Assembly: GCA_019309145.1 (NCBI GenBank)
Contig: JAFDGR010000006.1
Span: 1 to 40,349, forward strand
Length of the DNA stretch: 40,349 nt
Source: Deltaproteobacteria bacterium
Lineage (GTDB): Bacteria > Desulfobacterota > DSM-4660 > Desulfatiglandales > Desulfatiglandaceae
Direction of reading: 5' to 3'
The position numbers and the translations under genes are program-made. Positions 33,814 to 40,349 of the stretch are shown here, in pieces. The notes under the pieces are model-generated. The model saw only the letters and a program-made list of their open reading frames with translations. It ran no database searches and was not told the DNA's origin. Positions within the stretch are counted from its first letter, which is position 1. The number at the start of each line of letters is the position of its first letter.

Positions 33814-36800
33814 ATGAAAGTCACGCGTCGAGGTTTTCTCAAAATCACGGGAGCTTCTGCTGTAGGCGCTGCGGCCCTGGGTCTGGGAGTGGATCTCAAA
33901 CCCTTTGAATCCCATGCGCAGACCCTGAAGATCCGATACGCCAAGGAGACGACGAGCATCTGCTGTTACTGTGCTGTCGGCTGTGGTGTTATCGTTCATA
34001 CGGGCAAGGCAGGAGCGGGAAAGGTTATTAACATCGAGGGCGACCCCGATCACCCCATCAACGAAGGGGCCCTTTGTTCCAAGGGCTCTGCATTGAGCCA
34101 ACTGGTTAACAATGAGAACCGGATCACCACACCCCTCTATCGCCGGCCGTACAGCACCCGTTGGGAACCCATTTCCTGGGAACAAGCCCTGTGGAAGATC
34201 GCGCTCCGGGTCAAAAAGAGCCGGGATGCGAGTTTCGCGGTCAAGAATGACAAAGGGCAGGTCGTCAACAGGACAAACGGTATCGCCAATGTGGGAAGTG
34301 CCGCCATAGACAATGAAGAGTGCTGGCTCATCCAGGCATTGATGCGGGCCCTTGGTCTCGTCTATATCGAACATCAGGCCCGTATCTGACACAGCGCCAC
34401 TGTTGCGGCTCTGGCAGAGTCGTTCGGACGCGGCGCAATGACCAACCACTGGATCGATATTCGAAACAGTGATTGCATCCTCATCATGGGTTCCAACGCG
34501 GCGGAAAACCACCCCATCTCCTTCAAGTGGGTCACAGAAGCAATGAAGCGGGGCGCCAAGCTCATCAGCGTTGATCCCCGGTTTACCCGCTCCTCTTCAA
34601 AGGCCGATTTCTATGCCCCGCTCCGGTCAGGCACTGACATCGCTTTCCTGGGCGGGATGATCAAGTACATCCTGGACAATGACAAATACTTCAAGGAGTA
34701 CGTGGCTGAATACACGAACGCTTCCTTCCTGGTTTCCGATACCTACAGCTTCCATGACGGCCTGTTTTCCGGGTATGATCCCGCTACGCACAAATACGAC
34801 AAGAGCAAATGGGCCTTTCAAAAGGATGCCAACGGTGTCCCCAAGAAGGACAAAACCCTGCAAAACCCCCGGTGCGTTTTTCAGCTCCTGAAAGAACATT
34901 ACAGCCGCTACGATCTGGACAAGGTGTCCGGCGTGACCGGAACGTCCAAGGAAGATCTCCTCAAGGTATACGAGATGTACTCGGCCACGGGCGAAAAGGG
35001 CAAGGCCGGGACCATCATGTACGCCATGGGCTGGACCCAGCACACGGTCGGGGTCCAGAACATCCGCTGCATGGCCATGATCCAGCTCCTGCTCGGAAAC
35101 ATCGGCGTGGCAGGCGGGGGAGTGAATGCGCTGCGCGGGGAATCCAATGTGCAGGGTTCCACCGATCACTGCATCCTCTTTCACATCCTGCCCGGCTACC
35201 TGAAAACCCCCAAGGCCTCCCAGGCCACCCTGGCTGCCTATAACAAGAAGTACACCCCGGTCACTCATGATCCGTTGAGTGCAAACTGGTGGGGCAACTA
35301 TCCCAAATATTCGGTGAGCCTCCTCAAGTCCTTTTTCGGGAAAAAGGCCACACCGGCGAACGATTTCGGCTATTCCTGGCTCCCGAAACTGGATGACGGA
35401 AAGACCTATTCCTGGATGGATCTCTTTGATGCCATGTACCGGGGAGAATTCACGGGCTTTTTTGCCTGGGGCCAGAACCCCGCCTGCTCCGGGGCAAACG
35501 CAAACAAGACCCGGCAGGCCCTGACCAAGCTGGACTGGATGGTCAATGTCAACATTTTTGAAAATGAGACCGGTTCCTTCTGGAAGGGGCCGGGCATGAA
35601 TCCAAGGAAGATAAAGACTGAAGTCTTTTTCCTGCCCTGCGCCGTGTCTGTGGAAAAGGAAGGTTCCATCACCAACAGCGGCCGCTGGATGCAATGGCGT
35701 TACCAGGCGGCAAAGCCACCAGGAGAAGCAAGATCTGACGGTGATATGCTGATCGATCTCTTCAGAAAAATCAGGTGGCTTTACAAGCGGGACGTCAAGA
35801 AAGGAAAAAAGGCGGTCTTTCCCGAACCCATCCTCAACCTGAAATGGGATTACACGACGAACGGGAAGTACGATCCCCACAAGGTCGCGAAGGAGATCAA
35901 CGGGTATTTCCTGAAGGACATGACCGTCAAGGGCAAAAACTTCAAAAAAGGCGATCTCGTCCCGAGCTTTGCCTATCTCCAGGCGGACGGCTCCACCAGC
36001 AGCGGCAACTGGCTCTATTGCAACTCTTACACCAACAAGGGGAACATGGCGGCCAGGAGAAAGAGGGAGAAATCGGGTATTGGCCTGAACCTTGAGTGGT
36101 CCTGGTGCTGGCCGGTCAACCGCCGGATTATCTATAACCGGGCATCAGTCGACCTTTATGGGAAACCCTGGGATACGGAACAACCCGTCATCCGGTGGGA
36201 TCCCAATGCCAAGGGCGGAAAAGGAGGCTGGGTCGGCGATGTGCCTGACGGCGGATGGCCTCCCATGCTGAAACCGGACGGCACCCCGAATCCCAAGACC
36301 AAGTACCCTTTCATCATGAAACCGGAAGGGCATGGCAGGATCTTCGGTTTGGGACGCGCGGACGGTCCTTTCCCGGAACACTACGAACCCCTGGAATGCC
36401 CGGTGGAGAAAAACGCGTTTTCCAGCCAACTGTCCAACCCAACGGCCCCCACCTACAGCACCGACCAGGATGTCTACCGGACCTGTGATCCCCGGTATCC
36501 CATTGTGTGCACCACGTACCGGGTATCCGAGCACTGGCAGACCGGTGTCATGACCAGGTGGCAGCCTTGGCTCCTGGAAACGCAACCCCAGCTCTTCGTG
36601 GAAATGAGCAAGGAGTTGGCCAAGATGAAAGGAATCAAAAACGGGGAAAAAGTGATTGTCGAATCCGCTCGCGGAAAGGTGAAGGCGGTTGCCATGGTCA
36701 CCCACCGTTTCCGTCCTTTCAACATCGAGGGCAACGTGATTCACCAGGTGGGGTTGCCCTGGCATTTCGGGTGGGTCCATCCCAAGGACGGAGGGGATTC

Positions 36801-36888
36801 GGCGAACCTGCTGACCCCTTCCACCGGCGACCCGAATACCAGGATTCCTGAAACCAAGGCCTTCATGGTCAATGTGAGAAAGATATAA
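33814..36888 (+). CDS. fdhA: Formate dehydrogenase alpha subunit, selenocysteine-containing, Tat-exported
   Basis: A single gene of 1025 codons, read through an in-frame TGA at 34387-34389 (codon 192). The flanking residues HQARI-U-HSATVAALAESFGRGAMTNHW match FdnG-type enzymes exactly where selenocysteine lies. The N-terminus has a Tat signal (RRGFLK at 5-10, hydrophobic core, AHAQ-like end), then the 4Fe-4S motif C50, C53, C57 ... C88, the molybdopterin domains and a C-terminal dinucleotide-binding domain. It oxidises formate in the periplasm with a Mo- or W-bis-pterin. AGGAGG precedes the ATG at 33814. An ORF caller without selenocysteine splits this gene in two. No sel genes are in the window. 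Confidence 0.95.
34387..34417 (+). promoter_or_regulatory. Selenocysteine UGA codon and candidate bacterial SECIS hairpin
   Basis: After the TGA at 34387-34389 an imperfect stem-loop can form from CTG (34400-34402) with CAG (34415-34417), an extra C-G pair and bulges inside, around a GGCTCT loop. Its distance from the UGA (about 10 bases) fits the E. coli fdhF element, which has a similar AGGUCU loop. The fold is a by-eye proposal; the UGA itself is well supported by the protein context. Confidence 0.6.
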
Positions 36889-36901
36889 AGGAGGTGATCT
36901 G

Positions 36902-37657
36902 ATGAACGGAAAGGCATTTTTTATCGACACGACACTGTGTACCGGCTGCCGGGGCTGTCAGATTGCCTGCAAACAATGGAACCAGTTGCCGGCCACCAAG
37001 ACGGAAAACTGGGGCAGTTACCAGAACCCGAAGGACCTGTCCTTTGAAACCTATAAACTCATCAGGTTCCAGGAGCATATGGGCCCTGACAACAAACCTG
37101 TCTGGTATTTCTTCCAGGATTCCTGCCGTCACTGCGTGGAACCGCCCTGCAAGGAGACCGCGGATGATGACGTGCCCGGCGGAATCATCATAGACAGCCA
37201 CACAGGCGCGGTGCTGTACACGGACAAGCTGAAAAAGGCCAACCATCAGGATATTATCGAGGCATGCCCCTTTAATATCCCGAGGGTGCAGAAGGGGACC
37301 GGGTACATGGCCAAGTGCACCATGTGTGTGGACCGGGTCAACAGTGGTCTGCTTCCGGCCTGCGTCAAGACCTGCCCGACCGGCGCCATGCAATTCGGTG
37401 ACCGGGATAAGATGGTGGACCTGGCAAACAAGCGGCTGGCGGAGGTGAAAGCCAAGTTCCCCAAGGCAGTAGTAACGGGGCTGGATGACCTGAGAGTCTT
37501 CCATCTCCTGGCTGATGCCCCGGAAAAATATTACCAGTACGCGAGTGTTGAACGGGCGCCAGCCCTCATGGACCGCCAGATGGCCTTGAAGAAGATAGGT
37601 CGTTCCCTGCGGGAATTGTCCAGGGAATGGAACATTCTTCATAAACTTGCCAGCTAG
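36902..37657 (+). CDS. fdhB: Formate dehydrogenase beta subunit (iron-sulfur protein)
   Basis: A 251-residue electron-transfer subunit with four cysteine groups: CTGCRGCQIAC (13-23), SCRHCVEPPC (about 77-86), CPFNIP and KCTMC...CVKTC, enough for four 4Fe-4S clusters. It passes electrons from FdhA to a cytochrome or other carrier. It starts 13 bases after fdhA behind a perfect AAAGGAGGTGATC ribosome site. There is no gamma (cytochrome b) gene, so the enzyme is probably the soluble periplasmic type seen in sulfate reducers; FdhB, which lacks its own signal, would be carried out by FdhA's Tat signal. Confidence 0.93.
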   Translation: MNGKAFFIDTTLCTGCRGCQIACKQWNQLPATKTENWGSYQNPKDLSFETYKLIRFQEHMGPDNKPVWYFFQDSCRHCVEPPCKETADDDVPGGIIIDSHTGAVLYTDKLKKANHQDIIEACPFNIPRVQKGTGYMAKCTMCVDRVNSGLLPACVKTCPTGAMQFGDRDKMVDLANKRLAEVKAKFPKAVVTGLDDLRVFHLLADAPEKYYQYASVERAPALMDRQMALKKIGRSLRELSREWNILHKLAS

Positions 37658-37679
37658 CCTGATACCTGCAAGAAAAGGG

Positions 37680-37716
37680 AAAAAGGGATACTCCGTGGGG
37701 TATCCCTTTTTCTTCC
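37680..37716 (+). terminator. Terminator-like hairpin after fdhB
   Basis: Twelve-base arms AAAAAGGGATAC (37680-37691) and its complement (37700-37711) enclose TCCGTGGG, followed by CTTCCC; the outer bases GCAAG/CTTGC extend the stem. It may partly end the fdhAB message, leaving lower transcription for the redox genes and fdhE behind it. Confidence 0.6.
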
Positions 37717-37735
37717 CTTGCAAGGAGAAAAGCAG

Positions 37736-38311
37736 ATGAAAAAAGCAATTGGCATTTCGCTATTTCTCGCGGTGACCTTTTTCGCTTTAGAGTGCCCCCT
37801 TTTGGCAAAATCCCTTGCCCCGCAGGAAAACAGCATCCTGCCGGATTTTCAATTACCCATTCCCACAAACAAAGCTCACCGCCAATACCTCGGCCTCCAC
37901 GGCAAAGGCCTTTTTCAGATCCAACAAATCAAGGCCAAGGCGGTCATCATTGAAATCTTCAGCATGTATTGTCCCTATTGCCAGCGGGAAGCCCCGAACA
38001 TCAACAGGCTCTACCAGCGAATGGAATCGGACCCGGGACTGAAGGGCAACGTAAAAATCATCGGCGTTGGAGCCGGCAACTCCCCTTTTGAGGTGAGTAT
38101 CTTCAAGAAGAAATACCAGGTGGTGTTTCCCCTCTTTCCGGACAATGACTTTGCAATCCACAAGCGCCTGGGTGAGACGAGGACCCCCTATTTTTTTGCT
38201 GTTACCACCGGCCCTGGAGGCGCTCAAAAGGTCATCTATTCCAAACTGGGAGGAATCAAGGACCTTGATTCTTTCCTCCAGGCCATTCGCCGTCGAGCCG
38301 GAATCAAATAG
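37736..38311 (+). CDS. Exported thioredoxin-like protein (TlpA/redoxin type)
   Basis: A 191-residue protein with a Sec signal peptide (MKKAIGISLFLAVTFFALEC..., ending near ALLAKS). A thioredoxin-like domain follows, with the CPYC active site in FSMYCPYCQREAPNINRLY. The pair could act as a disulfide reductase or carrier in the periplasm. The start at 37736 has AAGGAG eight bases upstream; a longer frame begins in the fdhB terminator and is unlikely. Its neighbours are fdhB and a peroxiredoxin-like gene. Confidence 0.84.
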   Translation: MKKAIGISLFLAVTFFALECPLLAKSLAPQENSILPDFQLPIPTNKAHRQYLGLHGKGLFQIQQIKAKAVIIEIFSMYCPYCQREAPNINRLYQRMESDPGLKGNVKIIGVGAGNSPFEVSIFKKKYQVVFPLFPDNDFAIHKRLGETRTPYFFAVTTGPGGAQKVIYSKLGGIKDLDSFLQAIRRRAGIK

Positions 38312-38324
38312 GGAGAGCAGAACC

Positions 38325-38921
38325 ATGAAAAAGCACCTTTTCTCTGTAGTGATCTTACTCATGTTCTCCTTTTCCCCGGCAGCGGCCCAGACCCATTCCA
38401 TTGCCTACAAAAAGAACATCTATAACACCGGGATCCTCAAACCTGTTGACAGCAAGCTCAAAGTAGAGGTGGGACAAAAAGCGCCCGATTTCACCCTCTC
38501 ATCCATTTCGGGAAAAAAGGTCTCGCTTCACCAATTCCTCGGGAAGAAAAACGTGGTTCTCTCTTTCGTACCGGCTGCGTGGACCCCTGTTTGTTCCGAC
38601 CAGTGGCCCGGGTACAATATCGTCAAAGACATCTTCGAGCAAAATGACACCATCCTGCTCGGTATCACCGTCGACAACCTCCCTACTCTCTTTGCGTGGA
38701 CCAATCAGATGGGGACCTTATGGTTTCCCGTGCTGTCCGATTTCTGGCCCCACGGAAAGGTTGCCGGCGAGTATGGGATCCTCCGCACTGACGGCATGGC
38801 CGAAAGAGCACTCTTCCTGATCGACAAAAAAGGGATTATCCGGTATATTGATGTCCACGATATCAACAAGAGACCCAGCCTGGAGACACTTGTGCGCGAA
38901 CTCCAGCAACTTCCGGAATAA
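38325..38921 (+). CDS. Exported peroxiredoxin-like protein (AhpC/TSA family)
   Basis: A 198-residue protein with a Sec signal peptide (MKKHLFSVVILLMFSFSPAAAQ) and an AhpC/TSA domain: VGQKAPDFTLSSISGKKVSL, then SFVPAAWTPVCSDQWPGY with the likely peroxidatic cysteine in a T-P-V-C context. No clear resolving cysteine is seen, so it may be of the one-cysteine type or rely on the TlpA-like neighbour 13 bases upstream. A periplasmic peroxidase would protect the oxygen-sensitive formate dehydrogenase. Start at 38325 follows GGGAGAG; the longer frame into the preceding gene is a shadow. Confidence 0.82.
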   Translation: MKKHLFSVVILLMFSFSPAAAQTHSIAYKKNIYNTGILKPVDSKLKVEVGQKAPDFTLSSISGKKVSLHQFLGKKNVVLSFVPAAWTPVCSDQWPGYNIVKDIFEQNDTILLGITVDNLPTLFAWTNQMGTLWFPVLSDFWPHGKVAGEYGILRTDGMAERALFLIDKKGIIRYIDVHDINKRPSLETLVRELQQLPE

Positions 38922-38932
38922 AGGGGGACCGT

Positions 38933-39760
38933 ATGGCCGACGAGCTTTTGAAAGAGACAGAACGTTTGATCAAAGAAAGACCTCTCGCCGGGGAGGTCTT
39001 GGGCGCTTTTAAGGACCTGGCAGCGCTCATGGCGGAGGAAGCGCCCGAAATCAATGAAACATCTGTGGATAAGCGGCTGCAGGATATCAAGCGAGAAGAA
39101 GGGTTTCCCCTTTTCTCCAGGGCGGATCTCCCGTTAGACCTGGACTCGGCGGCCGAGCTCCTCCAGAAATTCCTCACAATACTCCAGACCAGGGAACGGC
39201 CGGACAGGGAGGGGCTTCAAGCGGCGCTCCTGGCGTGCACCAAAGACGATGCCTGGAGCCGAAACCTTTTCAGCATGGTTCTCAGGAACGATGAGGATGC
39301 GCTCGTGCACATTGCCGATGGCCTCGATTTGGAAGCTCAATCGCTTCAATTCCTGGCCCAAATGGCCTTGACGCCGTCAATCCAAGCCCTGCGAGACTTT
39401 TATGCGCCGCAGATTGACACAGATACCTGGGACCATGGATACTGCCCTTTCTGTGGTTCCCTTCCCTCCATTTCCTTTTTTGATAAGGCGGGGAAGCGGT
39501 ATATGCACTGTGAACTCTGCGGCCTGGAATGGCGTTTTCCTCGCCTTAAATGCCCTTTCTGCAGCAATGACGACCATAAAAACTTAGGCTATTTTGACGT
39601 GGAAAACCAGGAGGGTTTCCGGGTAGATTTCTGCAGACAGTGCGGGCGCTATATCAAGGTCGTGGACAAACGGGTTTTTGAAAAAGCCGGGCCCATGGAA
39701 CTTGAAAATCTCGCCACGCTCCACCTCGATGTTTTGGCCGCCAAAGAAGGCTTCAAGTGA
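38933..39760 (+). CDS. fdhE: Formate dehydrogenase accessory protein FdhE
   Basis: A 275-residue cytoplasmic protein. The C-terminal half has four C-x2-C knuckles typical of FdhE: YCPFCG (about 164-167), HCELCG, KCPFCS and FCRQCGRY, which bind iron in the family. FdhE is needed to mature formate dehydrogenase. It ends the fdh operon, so the window holds the full set fdhA-fdhB-(two redox genes)-fdhE. AAAGGGGG lies nine bases before the ATG. Confidence 0.9.
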   Translation: MADELLKETERLIKERPLAGEVLGAFKDLAALMAEEAPEINETSVDKRLQDIKREEGFPLFSRADLPLDLDSAAELLQKFLTILQTRERPDREGLQAALLACTKDDAWSRNLFSMVLRNDEDALVHIADGLDLEAQSLQFLAQMALTPSIQALRDFYAPQIDTDTWDHGYCPFCGSLPSISFFDKAGKRYMHCELCGLEWRFPRLKCPFCSNDDHKNLGYFDVENQEGFRVDFCRQCGRYIKVVDKRVFEKAGPMELENLATLHLDVLAAKEGFK

Positions 39761-39761
39761 C

Positions 39762-39789
39762 TTGACAACAGCCGATCATGCATTATCTT
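39762..39789 (+). promoter_or_regulatory. Candidate promoter of hsp20
   Basis: TTGACA (39762-39767) and TATCTT (39784-39789) are 16 bases apart, starting just after the fdhE stop. The gap to the hsp20 start is about 40 bases. No heat-shock operator such as CIRCE is visible. Confidence 0.4.
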
Positions 39790-39830
39790 TATCACCAAAA
39801 AAAGAGGAATGTCTCTCAAGGAGGTGATGG

Positions 39831-40283
39831 ATGATGTTCGGATTGATACCATGGCGAGAATCCAAGGAAGTTGACCACTTCAGAAGCGAAATAGACAGAC
39901 TCTTTGACCGGTTTTTTGACTGGCGACCCACCCTTTTCGGGAGCGAAGAAACCCAGTGGATGCCTTCGGTGGATGTTTCCGAGACTCCCAAGGCGGTCAT
40001 TGTAAAAGCTGAAGTTCCCGGGATGGATCCGAAGGATATCCAGGTATCCATCAGTAACAATATCCTGACCATCCAGGGGGAAAAGAAGCAGGAAAAAGAA
40101 GAAAAGGATGAAAATGTCCACCGGATAGAGCGGAGTTATGGCTCCTTCTACCGTGCCATCCAGCTCCCGGCAGAGGTGGAGTCCGACAAAGCAGATGCCA
40201 AGTACAAAAACGGCATCCTGAAACTGAAACTCCCCAAAACCAAGGAAGAGTCTGTCAAAAAGATTGAAATTAAAACGGCCTAG
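39831..40283 (+). CDS. Small heat-shock protein, Hsp20 family
   Basis: A 150-residue protein with an alpha-crystallin domain (about 45-140): MPSVDVSETPKAVIVKAEVPGM, then the family signature YGSFYRAIQLP and the NGILKLKLPK beta-strand block. It holds unfolding proteins until refolding. The start has a perfect AAGGAGGTGAT site upstream. It is the last gene here, followed by a terminator. Confidence 0.94.
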   Translation: MMFGLIPWRESKEVDHFRSEIDRLFDRFFDWRPTLFGSEETQWMPSVDVSETPKAVIVKAEVPGMDPKDIQVSISNNILTIQGEKKQEKEEKDENVHRIERSYGSFYRAIQLPAEVESDKADAKYKNGILKLKLPKTKEESVKKIEIKTA

Positions 40284-40316
40284 CGGGACCGGTCTCTGAA
40301 GACCGTCGAACAGGGC

Positions 40317-40344
40317 AAAGCGGGCGAAAGGGCCCGCTTTTTTT
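40317..40344 (+). terminator. Rho-independent terminator after hsp20
   Basis: AAAGCGGGC (40317-40325) and its exact complement (40332-40340) close a GAAAGG loop and run into seven T residues. Confidence 0.85.
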
Positions 40345-40349
40345 GTGCC

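Noticed and set aside
34438-36888. Separate molybdopterin oxidoreductase gene starting at 34438
   Set aside because: It is the continuation of fdhA past a selenocysteine UGA; the frame and family context are continuous.

Overview
The window looks like the chromosome of a strictly anaerobic, Gram-negative, metabolically versatile bacterium, most likely a member of the Desulfobacterota (former Deltaproteobacteria). The clues are two tungsten-type aldehyde ferredoxin oxidoreductases (AOR), a selenocysteine-containing periplasmic formate dehydrogenase without a membrane subunit, a short-chain fatty acid carrier, a MenA-like prenyltransferase and a paralogous EF-G outside any ribosomal operon. The phylum is an inference from gene content; no rRNA or other phylogenetic marker gene is present.

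Layout. 1-5164 (minus strand): the 3'-truncated short-chain fatty acid transporter gene atoE, mltG, a UbiA/MenA-type prenyltransferase, and a universal stress protein coupled to a response regulator. 5204-9866 (minus): a complete branched-chain amino acid type ABC importer, livKHMGF, with a long leader. 10349-15112: RNase D, a cold-shock protein, a large GNAT-like protein of unknown function behind a terminator-like hairpin, an endonuclease III relative, and two MITE-like inverted-repeat elements. 15269-19261: EF-G paralogue, a crotonase-family protein, and moaA for molybdopterin synthesis.

19262-33392 (minus) is the most striking part: a TetR regulator, a 29-codon small ORF and ten further genes that read as one long operon. 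In order of transcription they are a putrescine aminotransferase fused to an AOR in one roughly 1054-residue polypeptide, a four-cluster ferredoxin, agmatinase, polyamine importer PotABCD, a GABA-type aminotransferase, an AMP-forming acyl-CoA synthetase and a second, stand-alone AOR. Together they suggest an anaerobic, ferredoxin-linked route: agmatine or putrescine uptake, agmatine to putrescine, putrescine to 4-aminobutanal to GABA on one protein, GABA to succinate semialdehyde, then oxidation by the second AOR and activation to a CoA thioester. In the familiar aerobic route the aldehyde steps use NAD(P)-linked dehydrogenases; here both appear to be replaced by pterin-tungsten enzymes. The moaA gene that abuts this operon would serve the pterin cofactor of both AORs and of the formate dehydrogenase.

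33814-40283 (plus): formate dehydrogenase fdhA (in-frame UGA for selenocysteine at codon 192), fdhB, two exported thiol-redox proteins (TlpA-like and peroxiredoxin-like), fdhE and an Hsp20 chaperone, ending in a clear terminator. No tRNA, rRNA, CRISPR array, integrase or transposase gene was seen.
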